A DNA stretch of 64,000 nucleotides. It comes from Burkholderiales bacterium. GTDB taxonomy: Bacteria > Pseudomonadota > Gammaproteobacteria > Burkholderiales > Burkholderiaceae_C. A program made the translations under genes and the position numbers. The notes beneath the pieces were generated by a model. That model did not search any database and had not been told where the DNA came from. It saw nothing but the letters and a program-made list of their open reading frames with translations. Within the stretch, counting starts at the first letter, position 1. Every line of letters starts with the position of its first letter. Shown in pieces: positions 54,703 through 64,000 of this stretch. The stretch lies in assembly GCA_947381415.1 (NCBI GenBank), contig CANCVB010000013.1, positions 1-64,000 on the forward strand, in the 5' to 3' direction.

Positions 54703-55101
54703 TCAGTCCGTCACTTTGCCGCGCGTGGCTTTGGTGAGGCCGCGCAACACTTTGCTGTCCACACGTTTGCGCTGAGAAGACCGTGTGGGGCGGGTGGCAC
54801 GTCGGGCTTTGATGGGTTTGGCCGCCAATGCCACCATCGCCTGCAGTCGCTCTATGGCTTGTGCACGGTTTTGTTCTTGGCTGCGTTCGGTTTGCGCTTT
54901 GATGACGATCACGCCCTCAGAGGTGATGCGCTGGTCGGCGGTGGCCAGCAGTTTGACTTTCACCGCCTCAGGCAGGGAAGAGGCGCGGATGTCAAACCGC
55001 AGGTGCACCGCGCTGGACACCTTGTTGACGTTTTGCCCACCTGCACCTTGGGCGCGAATGGCGGTCAACTCCATTTCAGACGCAGGTATTTCAATGGGCA
55101 T
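54703..55101 (-). CDS. arfB: Ribosome rescue factor ArfB (YaeJ)
   Basis: Peptidyl-tRNA hydrolase that frees stalled ribosomes. 132 residues: release-factor-like domain with the catalytic GGQ in [21 protein letters not shown] (in part: [16 protein letters not shown]), then a basic tail ([20 protein letters not shown]) that enters the mRNA channel. Its ATG overlaps the stop of the exonuclease gene (TGATG). Length is normal. Confidence 0.93.
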   Translation of the reverse strand: MPIEIPASEMELTAIRAQGAGGQNVNKVSSAVHLRFDIRASSLPEAVKVKLLATADQRITSEGVIVIKAQTERSQEQNRAQAIERLQAMVALAAKPIKARRATRPTRSSQRKRVDSKVLRGLTKATRGKVTD

Positions 55102-55892
55102 CACACCACCATGTCGTATGCCATGGTGACAGGTGCATGGTCAGAAAACTTTTCATCCTTGTAAATGGACGCCGTCAATGCCTTGACGGCCAAGGCGGGT
55201 GTGGCCAGGTGGTAATCCAAACGCCACCCCACGTTGTTGGCATAGGCCTGTCCTCGGTTGCTCCACCATGTGTAACAAGTGTCGGTGGTGTCGGGGTGCA
55301 GTTGGCGGTAAACGTCGACCAAGCCACCCTCGGTGGTCAGGCGCGTCATCCATTCGCGTTCCGCGGGCAAAAAGCCACTGTTTTTTTGGTTGCTGCGCCA
55401 GTTTTTCAGGTCTTGCTGCTTGTGAGCGATGTTCACATCGCCACACAAAATGAATTGGCGACCTTGCTGCAATGCCATCAGGTGCGGATAAATCACATCC
55501 AAAAAACGGTACTTGGCCTCTTGCCGCTCTGGTCCAGATGAGCCACTTGGGAAATACACGCTCAACAGCGACAGCTTGCGCGTCGGGGTGTCAAAGCGCA
55601 GCTCCAAATAGCGCCCCTCTGCATCAAATTCGCCACCATCAAAACCTTGAATGACATGGCTGGGTTCCACACGGGTGTAGATGCCAACACCCGAGTAGCC
55701 TTTTTTCTCGGCGCAGTGAAAGTAGCCGTTCAAGCCCGCAAGCTGCTCTAGGCTGCCAACCAGGTCGCTTTCGTGGGCTTTGATTTCTTGCACACACATA
55801 CAATCCGGCTTGGCTTTTTCAAGCCAGCTTTGCAGCCCTTTGCTGTTGGCCGAGCGAATCCCGTTGAGGTTAAGGCTGGTGAGTGTGAACAA
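55101..55892 (-). CDS. xthA: Exodeoxyribonuclease III
   Basis: AP endonuclease and 3' exonuclease, 263 residues. Active-site motifs are [44 protein letters not shown] and FSDHAPV. No ATG fits near the N-terminus; the TTG at 55892, preceded by AGGGGA, is the best start and puts the conserved LTSLNLNG at residue 4. Only 10 bp separate this start from that of divergent pyrE. arfB follows in the same operon. Confidence 0.92.
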   Translation of the reverse strand: MFTLTSLNLNGIRSANSKGLQSWLEKAKPDCMCVQEIKAHESDLVGSLEQLAGLNGYFHCAEKKGYSGVGIYTRVEPSHVIQGFDGGEFDAEGRYLELRFDTPTRKLSLLSVYFPSGSSGPERQEAKYRFLDVIYPHLMALQQGRQFILCGDVNIAHKQQDLKNWRSNQKNSGFLPAEREWMTRLTTEGGLVDVYRQLHPDTTDTCYTWWSNRGQAYANNVGWRLDYHLATPALAVKALTASIYKDEKFSDHAPVTMAYDMVV

Positions 55893-55902
55893 GGGATCCC
55901 CT
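55891..55902. promoter_or_regulatory. Shared ribosome-site palindrome between xthA and pyrE
   Basis: AAGGGATCCCCT contains GGGATCCC and supplies a Shine-Dalgarno on both strands: AAGGGA for pyrE and AGGGGA for xthA. The two start codons are 10 bp apart, so both promoters must lie inside the opposite gene. Confidence 0.7.
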
Positions 55903-56601
55903 ATGGATGAACAAGACGCAGCGCCAACCGATTTGGCGCAAGCATTTATACGATTCTCGCTGGAAAGTGGGGTTTTGCGTTTTGGGGAATTCAAAACCAA
56001 AGCAGGGCGCTTGTCGCCGTATTTTTTCAATGCGGGTTTGTTCGATGACGGCGCCAAGTTGGCGCGTTTGGCGCATTTTTATGCCCAGCTGCTGATCAGC
56101 AGCGACATGGAATTTGACATGCTGTTTGGCCCGGCCTACAAGGGCATTCCTTTGGGCGCGGTGGTGGCGGCAGAGTTGGCAAGGTTGGGGCGCAATGTGC
56201 CGTTTGCTTACAACCGCAAGGAAGCCAAAGACCACGGTGAAGGTGGCAGCTTGGTTGGCGCGCCCTTGCGAGGGCGGGTGTTGATCGTGGACGATGTGAT
56301 GAGCGCGGGTACCGCGGTGCGCGAGTCGATTCGCCTGATTGAAGCCGCTGGCGCGCGTGCCCACGCGGTGGTGATTGCTTTGGATCGCCAAGAAATGGCA
56401 ACGGAGCTGGACGCACACGGCCTGGCCCGCGATGTGCCGCACAGCGCGGTGCAATATGTGAGAGAAACTTTGGGTTTACAAGTGCGCGCGGTGGCCCAAC
56501 TCGACGATTTGCTGGCTTTTTTGCAAAACAGTGCCGATCCTGCTTGGGCCGAGCACTTGCCGGCGGTTCATGCCTATCGCCAGCGTTATGGGGTAATCTG
56601 A
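55903..56601 (+). CDS. pyrE: Orotate phosphoribosyltransferase
   Basis: Joins orotate to PRPP to form OMP, one step before PyrF. 232 residues: [13 protein letters not shown] at the N-terminus, [26 protein letters not shown] in the flexible loop, and the PRPP motif [17 protein letters not shown]. Start at [10 protein letters not shown], preceded by AAGGGA. pyrF is 35 kb away in this window, so the pathway genes are dispersed. Confidence 0.94.
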   Translation: MDEQDAAPTDLAQAFIRFSLESGVLRFGEFKTKAGRLSPYFFNAGLFDDGAKLARLAHFYAQLLISSDMEFDMLFGPAYKGIPLGAVVAAELARLGRNVPFAYNRKEAKDHGEGGSLVGAPLRGRVLIVDDVMSAGTAVRESIRLIEAAGARAHAVVIALDRQEMATELDAHGLARDVPHSAVQYVRETLGLQVRAVAQLDDLLAFLQNSADPAWAEHLPAVHAYRQRYGVI

Positions 56602-56679
56602 GGGACTACCCGACGGCGCTTGCGGCTTTTTCCACCTAAACTGATGGGCTAGCACCCAGCTGTAATCGGAGACCCCGTT

Positions 56680-59600
56680 ATGAACGCGCCCCTGCCCGAA
56701 CACATTCGCATTGCCCTCGAGACCGTCCAGCTCGATGACAAATACCGCCTCGACCATGGCCGCGCATTCATGAGTGGCGTGCAAGCCTTGGTCAAGCTGC
56801 CCATGTTGCAGCGCCAGCGCGATGCTTTGCAGGGCAAGAATACCGCCGGCTTTATCAGTGGTTACCGCGGTTCACCTCTGGGCACCTACGACCAAGCGCT
56901 GTGGAGCGCCAAATCGTTTCTTCAGTCACAACACATCGTGTTTCAACCGGGGGTGAACGAAGAACTCGCGGCAACCGCGCTGTGGGGCACCCAGCAACTC
57001 GGCTTTGCGCCCCCTGGCAGCAACAAATTTGACGGTGTGTTTGGTATTTGGTATGGCAAAGGCCCTGGCGTAGACCGCACCTCCGATGTGTTCAAACACG
57101 CCAACATGGCGGGCACCACACCTTGGGGCGGCGTGCTGGCCTTGGCGGGTGACGACCATGTCGCCAAAAGCAGCACGGCAGCACACCAAAGTGACCATAT
57201 TTTCAAAGCCTGTGGCTTGCCGGTGTTTTTTCCAGCCTCGGTACAAGACGTGTTGGACTACGGTATCCATGGCATTGCCATGAGCCGTTTTGCGGGCGTG
57301 TGGGCGGGCATGAAAACCATCCAAGAGGTAGTGGAGTCCAGTGCATCGGTGATGATCGACCCCGAAGGTGTGCGCATTGTGTTGCCCGAATTCGAGATGC
57401 CTGAAGGAGGCTTGCACATTCGCTGGCCAGACGATGCGCTCAGCCAAGAAGCGCGTTTGTTCAATTACAAATGGTACGCGGCCCTGGCGTATATCCGTGC
57501 CAACAAACTCAACCACACCGTCATCAAAGGCGCCAATGACCGCTTTGGTTTGATTGCCAGCGGCAAGGCCTACAACGACACGCGCCAAGCCTTGCTGGAC
57601 TTGGGTTTGGATGACACCACTTGCCAGCGCATTGGCATTCGGGTGCACAAGGTCGGCGTGGTGTGGCCGCTGGAGTCTGAAAGCACACGCGAGTTCGCGC
57701 GCGGTTTGCAAGAAATTTTGGTGGTGGAAGAAAAGCGTCAACTCATTGAATACCAACTGAAAGAAGAGTTGTACAACTGGCCTGACAGCCAGCGCCCGCG
57801 CGTGCTGGGTAAATTCAATGAGGGCGAGGGCGACACCGGTGGCGAGTGGTCACAACCCAATCCCATCGGCAATGTTTTGTTACGCGCCAATGCCGATTTG
57901 TCTCCTGCCTTGATCGCCCAAGCCATTGCCATGCGCTTGAAAAAACTTGGCATTGATGCCGATACCCGTTCGCGCATGGACGCGCAGTTGGCGGTCTTGG
58001 ACGCCAAGCAAAAAGCCATGCAGGTGTTGGAAGTCAATGCCGATCGCCAACCTTGGTTTTGCTCTGGCTGCCCACACAACACCAGCACCAAAGTGCCTGA
58101 GGGCTCGCGGGCCATGGCAGGTATTGGCTGCCATTTCATGTCGTTGTGGATGGACCGCAGCACTGTTGGTTTTACCCAAATGGGTGGCGAGGGTGTGCCA
58201 TGGGTAGGACAGCAACCGTTCACCAACGACAACCACATCTTTGCCAACATTGGCGACGGCACCTATTTCCACAGCGGCATTTTGGCCATTCGCCAAAGCG
58301 TGGCGGCCGGTGTGAACATCACCTACAAAATCCTCTACAACGACGCGGTCGCCATGACCGGTGGCCAGCCCATTGGTGAGCGCTCAGAAGGCCACAGCGT
58401 GATTCAAATTGCGCAAAGCATGCGCGCAGAAGGTGCCAAGCGCATCGTCATCGTGACCGACGAGCCCGAAAAATACGATGGGGTGGGTCAAAACGGCGTG
58501 GCCGGTGGTGTGCTGGGTTTGCCCGAAGGCATTGCCATCGAGCACCGGGATGAGCTTGACACGGTGCAACGCACGATGCGTGAGATCAAAGGCTGCACCG
58601 TCATCATTTACGACCAAACCTGCGCCACTGAAAAGCGCCGCCGCCGCAAACGCGGCACCATGGTTGACCCTGCTGTGCGCGTCATCATCAATGAAGCGGT
58701 CTGCGAAGGTTGCGGCGATTGCAGCACCCAGAGCAACTGCTTGAGTGTGGAGCCCTTAGAAACCGACTTTGGCCGCAAGCGCACCATCAACCAAAGCACC
58801 TGCAACAAGGACCAAAGTTGTGTCAAAGGTTTTTGCCCCAGCTTTGTCACGGTTGAGGGTGGCCAATTGCGCAAAAAGAGCAAAGACAAAGCTTTGCCAG
58901 ACCCGCTGGCTTTGGGCGATTTGCCAATGCCTGAAGTGCCCTCGCTCACGCGCGGCGTTTACCCAGGTGGCTATGGCATTGTGGTGGCCGGCGTGGGCGG
59001 CACCGGTGTGATCACCATTGGTCAGCTGTTGGGCATGGCAGGACACTTGGAAGGTCGCGGCATTGTTACCCAAGATTCGGCGGGCTTGGCACAAAAAGGC
59101 GGCGCCACTTGGAGCCATGTGTTGATTGCGGAACAACAATCCCACATCCGCACCACCCGTGTGTCCACCGCGGCCGCCGATGTGATTTTGGGGTGTGACC
59201 CTATCGTCACCGCCGGCAAAGAAACCATGTTGCGCTTGCGACCTGGGCGTACCCGTGTGGCCATCAATGACCATGGCACGCCCACGGCAGCCTTTGTGAA
59301 AAACGGTGCATGGGCAAACCCCAGCGAGGGTTGTGTCGCCAATATCTTGCAAGCCTTGGATGGCGAGCAGCGCAATTTGGGCGCGTTTGATGCCAATCAC
59401 TTTGCGACCCAGTTGCTGGGTGACAGCATCTACATCAACCCCATGGTGCTGGGCTATGCATGGCAAAAGGGCTGGATCCCCTTGGGGCTGGAAGCCTTGA
59501 ACCGCGCCATTGAACTCAATGGCGTGCAAGTCGAGTCCAACAAAAAAGCCTTTGCTTGGGGCCGTTGGTGTGCCTATGACATCACCAAGGTACAGGCTTT

Positions 59601-60288
59601 GTTGGCGCCGGTGCAAGTGGTGCACTTCAAGTCGCGCGAATCTTTGGACGAGTTGGTAGAAAAGCGCGCAGCGTTTTTAACGCAGTACCAAAGCGCAGCT
59701 TACGCAGCGAAATACACCGCGTTTATCGACAAAGTATTGCAGCAAACATCGCCTGCCTTGGCGGATGCGGTGGCGCGCAACCTCTTTAAGCTCATGGCCT
59801 ACAAAGACGAATACGAAGTGGCGCGCTTGCATACCGACGAACGTTTCTTAAAGCGCATTGCCGACCAATTTGAAGGCGACTTCACGGTGAACTACCACTT
59901 GGCGCCACCGTTGTTGGCCCGCAAAAACGCCAAGGGTGAATTGGTCAAACAAAAATTTGGTCCCTCGGTTTTGCAAGGCTTCAAAGTCTTGGCCAAGTTG
60001 CGCTTCTTGCGCGGCACTTTCTTGGATGTGTTTGGCTACACCGAAGAGCGTCGCACAGAGCGCGCTTTGGTGACGCAGTACCTGCAAGCGATGGAAGAGG
60101 TTGTGCGCGGATTCAGCCCCGAGCGCCAAGCCTTGGCCTTAGAGATTGCCCGCATTCCAGACAAGATCAAAGGCTATGGCCATGTGAAAGAGCGTCACCT
60201 CAAAGTGGCGCGCTTGCAATGGGATGGCTTGATGCTGGCGTGGCGCGCACCGGCTAGCGCTGGTGAAGTTCAATCGTCGAATGGATGA
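56680..60288 (+). CDS. Single-chain indolepyruvate ferredoxin oxidoreductase
   Basis: 1202 residues, IorA and IorB joined, oxidising aryl- or 2-oxo acids to acyl-CoA with ferredoxin or another acceptor. In order: pyrimidine-binding domain (FISGYRGSPLGTYD), TPP domain (FCSGCPHNTS, GDGTYFHSG, NITYKILYNDAVAMTGG), ferredoxin-like cysteines (CEGCGDCSTQSNC, CNKDQSCVKGFC), and gamma domain (GGTGVITIGQLLG, DSAGLAQKGGATWSH). The fused form is common in aerobic betaproteobacteria. It overlaps the convergent CDF gene by 35 bp. Confidence 0.92.
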   Translation: MNAPLPEHIRIALETVQLDDKYRLDHGRAFMSGVQALVKLPMLQRQRDALQGKNTAGFISGYRGSPLGTYDQALWSAKSFLQSQHIVFQPGVNEELAATALWGTQQLGFAPPGSNKFDGVFGIWYGKGPGVDRTSDVFKHANMAGTTPWGGVLALAGDDHVAKSSTAAHQSDHIFKACGLPVFFPASVQDVLDYGIHGIAMSRFAGVWAGMKTIQEVVESSASVMIDPEGVRIVLPEFEMPEGGLHIRWPDDALSQEARLFNYKWYAALAYIRANKLNHTVIKGANDRFGLIASGKAYNDTRQALLDLGLDDTTCQRIGIRVHKVGVVWPLESESTREFARGLQEILVVEEKRQLIEYQLKEELYNWPDSQRPRVLGKFNEGEGDTGGEWSQPNPIGNVLLRANADLSPALIAQAIAMRLKKLGIDADTRSRMDAQLAVLDAKQKAMQVLEVNADRQPWFCSGCPHNTSTKVPEGSRAMAGIGCHFMSLWMDRSTVGFTQMGGEGVPWVGQQPFTNDNHIFANIGDGTYFHSGILAIRQSVAAGVNITYKILYNDAVAMTGGQPIGERSEGHSVIQIAQSMRAEGAKRIVIVTDEPEKYDGVGQNGVAGGVLGLPEGIAIEHRDELDTVQRTMREIKGCTVIIYDQTCATEKRRRRKRGTMVDPAVRVIINEAVCEGCGDCSTQSNCLSVEPLETDFGRKRTINQSTCNKDQSCVKGFCPSFVTVEGGQLRKKSKDKALPDPLALGDLPMPEVPSLTRGVYPGGYGIVVAGVGGTGVITIGQLLGMAGHLEGRGIVTQDSAGLAQKGGATWSHVLIAEQQSHIRTTRVSTAAADVILGCDPIVTAGKETMLRLRPGRTRVAINDHGTPTAAFVKNGAWANPSEGCVANILQALDGEQRNLGAFDANHFATQLLGDSIYINPMVLGYAWQKGWIPLGLEALNRAIELNGVQVESNKKAFAWGRWCAYDITKVQALLAPVQVVHFKSRESLDELVEKRAAFLTQYQSAAYAAKYTAFIDKVLQQTSPALADAVARNLFKLMAYKDEYEVARLHTDERFLKRIADQFEGDFTVNYHLAPPLLARKNAKGELVKQKFGPSVLQGFKVLAKLRFLRGTFLDVFGYTEERRTERALVTQYLQAMEEVVRGFSPERQALALEIARIPDKIKGYGHVKERHLKVARLQWDGLMLAWRAPASAGEVQSSNG

Positions 60289-61192
60289 TTTCTTCGTGAA
60301 TCGCTAAGCGCTCACGCACCTGGTTGGGCGTGAGTTGTCGGTCCAAGGTCACCGCCGTCAGCGCACAGCTGTAGACTTTTTTCCCGACCCGCCAGACATG
60401 CAAATCGGTCACGCGGGTTTGGCCATCGGCTTCCACCACTTCTTTGATTTCCTGCACCACGGGGTGGTCCATCTCGCGGTCGAGTAACACTTTGGCAGTG
60501 TCGACCATCAAGCTTTTCGCCCACAAGGCCACCATCACGGCACCAACGATGCCCATCAGGGGGTCTAGCCAAGCCCAGCCATACAACCAACCACCGACCA
60601 AGGCCACGATGGCCAACACCGAGGTGAAGGCATCAGCCACCACATGGATATACGCAGACTTCAAATTCAAGTCATGGTGGTGTTCATGGTGGTCGTGGGC
60701 AGGGTGTGCATGGCCGTGGTTGTGGTCATGCGTGTGATGCGCTTGGCCCAAGATATAGGCGCATACCAGGTTCACCACCAAGCCCAACACACCCACCATC
60801 ATGGCTTCTTCGTACGCAATCGCTTGGGGCGCAATCAGTCGCTCCACTGACCCCATCACCATGGCCAATGCCACACCCAGCAAAAACAAAGCGCTGGCAA
60901 AACCCGCCAATATTTCTATTTTCCAAGTGCCAAACGCAAAGCGCGGATCGTTCGCATAGGTGCGTGCGGTGGCATAGGCCATGGCTGACAGACCAATGGC
61001 CAAGGCATGCGAACTCATGTGCCAACCATCGGCCAACAGCGACATCGAGTTAAATGCCCAGCCCGCAAAGATTTCCACCGCCATCATGGTTGCGGTAATC
61101 CACATCACCAAACGCGTGCTGCGCTCGGCAAGCTCGGAGTTGCTGTCAAACGCGTGGTCGTGGATCCAGTCGCTCAGGTCGTCGGTGTTCAT
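60254..61192 (-). CDS. Cation diffusion facilitator, DmeF-like
   Basis: Metal/proton antiporter in the inner membrane, 312 residues, six helices. It starts MNTDDLSDWIHDHAF. TM2 carries ADGWHMSSHALA and TM5 HVVADAFTS, the metal sites. A His-rich cytoplasmic loop around residues 170-195 fits cobalt/nickel or zinc sensing. The HxxxH in TM2 (not the HxxxD of zinc exporters) points to the DmeF branch, from memory. The C-terminal domain follows. It begins two bases after the lipA stop, so it follows lipA on the transcript. Confidence 0.87.
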   Translation of the reverse strand: MNTDDLSDWIHDHAFDSNSELAERSTRLVMWITATMMAVEIFAGWAFNSMSLLADGWHMSSHALAIGLSAMAYATARTYANDPRFAFGTWKIEILAGFASALFLLGVALAMVMGSVERLIAPQAIAYEEAMMVGVLGLVVNLVCAYILGQAHHTHDHNHGHAHPAHDHHEHHHDLNLKSAYIHVVADAFTSVLAIVALVGGWLYGWAWLDPLMGIVGAVMVALWAKSLMVDTAKVLLDREMDHPVVQEIKEVVEADGQTRVTDLHVWRVGKKVYSCALTAVTLDRQLTPNQVRERLAIHEEIIHSTIELHQR

Positions 61193-61193
61193 G

Positions 61194-62198
61194 TCAGCCT
61201 TTGTGAGAGAGGGTGTCAGCAGCCAAGGCTTGCTGATCGGCGTGGTAACTCGATCGCACCATGGCGCCGACGGCAGCGTGTTGGAAGCCCATCTCATACG
61301 CTTTCGCTTCAAACATTTTGAAGGTATCGGGGTGCACATAACGGCGCACTGGCAAATGGTGGTTGCTGGGTGCAAGGTATTGCCCAAGTGTCAGCCGATC
61401 AATGTCGTGCGCCCGCATGTCTTGCATCACCGCCAAGATTTCCTCGTCGGTTTCACCCAAGCCCACCATCAAACCACTTTTGGTGGGCACCTGTGGGAAC
61501 AGCGCTTTGAATTTTTTCAGCAGGTTCAGGCTAAAGGCATAGTCGCTGCCCGGGCGTGCTTGCTTGTACAAACGCGGCACGGTTTCCAGGTTGTGGTTCA
61601 TCACATCGGGGGGCGCGGCTTGCAAAATAGACAAAGCGCGATCATCTCGACCGCGAAAGTCGGGCACCAAAACCTCGATTTGGGTATGCGGCGACAAAGC
61701 GCGGGTTTGCTGGATGCATTCGACAAAATGCGCAGCCCCGCCGTCGCGCAAATCATCGCGGTCCACGCTGGTAATGACCACATAGCGCAACTTCAAAGCG
61801 GCGATGGTTTTGGCCAAATTGGTGGGCTCGTTCACGTCCAGCGGGTCGGGGCGTCCGTGGCCGACGTCGCAAAAGGGGCAACGGCGGGTGCACTTGTCGC
61901 CCATGATCATGAAGGTGGCCGTGCCTTTGCCAAAACATTCGCCAATATTGGGGCAAGAGGCTTCTTCACACACCGTGACCAAATGGTTTTGGCGCAAGAT
62001 GTCTTTGATTTCATAAAAACGTGAATTCGGCGAGGCGGCTTTGACGCGAATCCAGTCTGGTTTTTTCAAGGTCTCGCCAGTGTGTTCGACCTTGATGGGA
62101 ATGCGCGAAACTTTGGACAAAGACTTTTGCTTGGCCAGCGGTTTGTGCGCGCTCAAGGCCTCGCCTGAAGCCAAGGCGTTTTTGTCAGAGGTGGTCAT
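61194..62198 (-). CDS. lipA: Lipoyl synthase
   Basis: Radical-SAM enzyme that inserts two sulfurs into protein-bound octanoyl groups. 334 residues. The auxiliary cluster motif is [12 protein letters not shown], the radical-SAM motif CTRRCPFCD, and the C-terminal RSSY serine ligand is in [11 protein letters not shown]. Length is normal. It follows lipB on the same strand with a 33-bp gap and continues toward the CDF gene. Confidence 0.96.
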   Translation of the reverse strand: MTTSDKNALASGEALSAHKPLAKQKSLSKVSRIPIKVEHTGETLKKPDWIRVKAASPNSRFYEIKDILRQNHLVTVCEEASCPNIGECFGKGTATFMIMGDKCTRRCPFCDVGHGRPDPLDVNEPTNLAKTIAALKLRYVVITSVDRDDLRDGGAAHFVECIQQTRALSPHTQIEVLVPDFRGRDDRALSILQAAPPDVMNHNLETVPRLYKQARPGSDYAFSLNLLKKFKALFPQVPTKSGLMVGLGETDEEILAVMQDMRAHDIDRLTLGQYLAPSNHHLPVRRYVHPDTFKMFEAKAYEMGFQHAAVGAMVRSSYHADQQALAADTLSHKG

Positions 62199-62231
62199 GG
62201 AAAGAGGTGGCCTTGGGTTGGGTTGTGCAGA

Positions 62232-62948
62232 TCAAGGGGCCAAATACAGGCGAAGTTTTTCGCCCAAGACGTCGGCGGCCGCTTGCCAGCTTACATCGGC
62301 ACCCATTGTAAAAAGGTCGGTGGTGTCCAAGCCCGGATAGCCGCAGGGGTTGATCTGGTGAAAAGGGGACAAGTCCATGTGCACATTCAAGGCCACGCCA
62401 TGGTAGGTGCAGTGGCGGCTGACTTTCACACCCAGCGCGGCAATTTTGGCCAAGCCCGTGAAGTCGGGGGGCGGTTTGCCCAAGGCGGTGTTTGTCGGTG
62501 TTGGGCGGGCTGCGAGCAGTGAATGGTTGCTCGGGTCAAACCTGCGCACAAACACGCCTGGGGCTCCCGCAACGCGCAACCCGGTCAAACCAAAGTGCAA
62601 CAGGGTGCGTAGCAAGGCTTCTTCCAATTTGTAAACATATTCTTTGACAAAGTAGCCTGCGCGGCGAAGGTCGATCAAGGCGTAAGCCACCACTTGCCCA
62701 GGCCCGTGGTACGTCACTTGACCCCCTCGGTCGGTGGCCACCACCGGCGTCGACCCTGGCGCGAGCAAGTGGCCGGGTGAGCCGGCCAAGCCTTGGGTAA
62801 ACACTGGCGCATGCTCACACAGCCAGATTTCATCGGGGGTCGAACTGTCACGTTGCGCCGTGAATGCTTGCATGGCCTGGTAAGTGGGCAGGAAATCCAC
62901 CCGCCCCAAATGGCGTACAAGCAAGGCGTCAGCGCTGGGTTTGGACAC
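62232..62948 (-). CDS. lipB: Octanoyl-ACP:protein N-octanoyltransferase
   Basis: Moves octanoate from ACP to lipoyl domains, the step before LipA. 238 residues. Motifs are [41 protein letters not shown] (in part: [17 protein letters not shown]) with the catalytic lysine, and [13 protein letters not shown] with the catalytic cysteine. Start is GTG at 62948, overlapping the stop of ybeD by one base (TAGTG), so the two are coupled. Confidence 0.94.
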   Translation of the reverse strand: MSKPSADALLVRHLGRVDFLPTYQAMQAFTAQRDSSTPDEIWLCEHAPVFTQGLAGSPGHLLAPGSTPVVATDRGGQVTYHGPGQVVAYALIDLRRAGYFVKEYVYKLEEALLRTLLHFGLTGLRVAGAPGVFVRRFDPSNHSLLAARPTPTNTALGKPPPDFTGLAKIAALGVKVSRHCTYHGVALNVHMDLSPFHQINPCGYPGLDTTDLFTMGADVSWQAAADVLGEKLRLYLAP

Positions 62949-63220
62949 TAAAGCACCACTTTCACCATGGGGTGGGTGCTGAGGGTGCGGTACAGCTCGT
63001 CGAGTTGTTCTCGGCTGGTGGCTTTGACGGTCAAGGTCAGGCCCAGGTATTTGCCAGCGCTGCTGGTGCGTTGGCTCAGACGCGAATCGTCCCATTCAGG
63101 GTCAAACTGGCGCACGATCATGAGCATGGCTTGCACAAAGCCATCGACCTGTTCACCCATGACTTTGATGGGGAAATCGCAGGGATATTCAATCAAGCTG
63201 TCTTTGTCAGTAGAGGGCAT
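62948..63220 (-). CDS. ybeD: DUF493/YbeD-family protein
   Basis: 90 residues. It opens [36 protein letters not shown] and a final HPMVKVVL match YbeD, a small ferredoxin-like-fold protein next to lipB in many proteobacteria. Possibly involved in lipoate metabolism; this is based on synteny only. It heads the ybeD-lipB-lipA operon and is divergent from atpI by about 95 bp. Confidence 0.88.
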   Translation of the reverse strand: MPSTDKDSLIEYPCDFPIKVMGEQVDGFVQAMLMIVRQFDPEWDDSRLSQRTSSAGKYLGLTLTVKATSREQLDELYRTLSTHPMVKVVL

Positions 63221-63314
63221 AAAAAGGTTTTAAAGGGGCTTTGCAAGATTGGGTTCAGGTGGGGTCATTAAGATACTTTACAATCAGTGGCTTTGCTGCA
63301 AGTAAGGGAACCCA

Positions 63315-63836
63315 GTGGACCCATCCATACAAGCTTCCTTGACCGCAGACAAAAGCACTCAGACCACAGGTGAGACGGTGTCGCAAGTTGACGAAACCGA
63401 CGATTTTCACCCTATGACGGCCCAAGAGGCGCAAGCCTGGCGAGAGCGTCAACCGGCTTTTTCGGTGTGGTGGGTGGTTGGGGCGCAGCTGGCCTTGGCA
63501 GTGGTTTTGTCTTTGCTTGCTGCATGGGTTTGGGGTCGTTCTGACATCGCGCTGTCTTTGATGTACGGCGCCTTGGCGGTGGCGCTTCCGGCTGCTTTGT
63601 TTGCCAGAGGCTTGACCTCTCGCCTGGCCTCCACGCATGCGGTGGCTGCAGCTTTAAGCTTTGCCGTGTGGCAGGGCGTGAAACTGGTGTTAACAGTGCT
63701 GTTATTGGCGCTGGCCCCCAGAGTTTTGAATGATGTCAGTTGGCCTGCTCTGTTAGCAGGCTTGTTGTTGACAATGAAGGTTTATTGGCTGGCGCTGGCG
63801 TGGGGCAGACCCACAAAGGCGACACCGCAGAATTGA
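63315..63836 (+). CDS. atpI: ATP synthase subunit I
   Basis: 173 residues with a charged N-terminus of about 45 residues and four helices (VVGAQLALAVVLSLLAAWVWG and others), typical of AtpI, an assembly helper for the c-ring. Start is GTG at 63315, preceded by AAGGGA. The gap upstream holds a TACAAT near 63279 that might be a -10 box, with no good -35. It is followed 15 bp later by atpB. Confidence 0.85.
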   Translation: MDPSIQASLTADKSTQTTGETVSQVDETDDFHPMTAQEAQAWRERQPAFSVWWVVGAQLALAVVLSLLAAWVWGRSDIALSLMYGALAVALPAALFARGLTSRLASTHAVAAALSFAVWQGVKLVLTVLLLALAPRVLNDVSWPALLAGLLLTMKVYWLALAWGRPTKATPQN

Positions 63837-63851
63837 TTTGAAGAGTTGAAC

Positions 63852-64000
63852 ATGTCCGATACCAGCACACTTACCGCCGGCGAATACATCAGTCACCACT
63901 TGACCCATTTGCAAACCAAGCCAATGGCGGGGGTGATCGATTTTTCTGTGGTCAACATCGACTCCGTCATTTGGTCGGTGTTGTTAGGCGTTGTCGGCTC
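63852..64000 (+). CDS. atpB: ATP synthase F0 subunit a (partial)
   Basis: Only the first 49 or so codons are in the window: MSDTSTLTAGEYISHHLTHL, then FSVVNIDSVIWSVLLGVVGS. The EYISHHLTHLQ opening matches betaproteobacterial AtpB. The rest of the atp operon should follow to the right. Confidence 0.9.
   Translation, partial: MSDTSTLTAGEYISHHLTHLQTKPMAGVIDFSVVNIDSVIWSVLLGVVG

Overview
The window reads as chromosome of a betaproteobacterium of the order Burkholderiales, most probably family Comamonadaceae (Limnohabitans/Rhodoferax-like). This is inferred from the high-GC core, the AmtB with a signal peptide and Ala/Pro/Glu-rich leader, the single-chain indolepyruvate oxidoreductase, and the order ybeD-lipB-lipA next to atpI-atpB. 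No rRNA, tRNA, CRISPR array, transposase or prophage module was seen.

Layout. 1-6.9 kb: glnK-amtB behind a sigma-54/NtrC promoter, a frameshifted comM, ssb, an MFS exporter, and radA with a LexA-type box. 6.9-16.6 kb: diheme cytochrome c and cytochrome b, ilvE, waaF, uvrA, an AraC regulator and a tandem-repeat lipoprotein. 16.7-20.2 kb: two convergent secreted proteins built from a shared repeat (one with a pilin-like C-terminus), a winged-helix regulator and the 3' scrap of another pilin-like gene. 20.4-25.2 kb: pyrF, an uracil-DNA glycosylase/rimI/tsaB operon and two DMT transporters.

25.2-29.1 kb is a clearly AT-rich island of three glycosylation genes: a GT-C-like membrane protein, a GtrA-methyltransferase fusion and a GtrB-like GT2. 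29-38.8 kb holds cell-wall genes (dacB, a beta-lactamase-fold hydrolase, ampG), a Sel1 protein, an M48 protease, a small lipoprotein and a LuxR regulator fused to a degenerate alpha/beta hydrolase. 38.8-45.9 kb is a lanthanide-type PQQ alcohol dehydrogenase locus: xoxF, a strong terminator, cytochrome c, a XoxJ-like binding protein, two unknown periplasmic proteins and a fused SoxYZ-like carrier/metallohydrolase.

45.9-48.0 kb is lower-GC and holds decayed fragments around one DMT transporter. 48.0-54.7 kb looks like a lipid/envelope block (LpxH-like phosphoesterase, LplT-like transporter, Psd, an N-terminally extended class III aminotransferase, a membrane protein and a GT4 glycosyltransferase). 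54.7-64 kb returns to core genes: arfB, exonuclease III, pyrE, the 1202-residue indolepyruvate oxidoreductase, a CDF efflux protein, lipA, lipB, ybeD, atpI and the start of atpB.

Most promising for novelty: the repeat-adhesin locus, the GtrA-methyltransferase island, the xoxF locus with its degenerate SoxYZ/SoxH fusion and unknown small proteins, and the lipid-modification block. Functions are assigned from recognised motifs and remembered family architecture; no database search was run.
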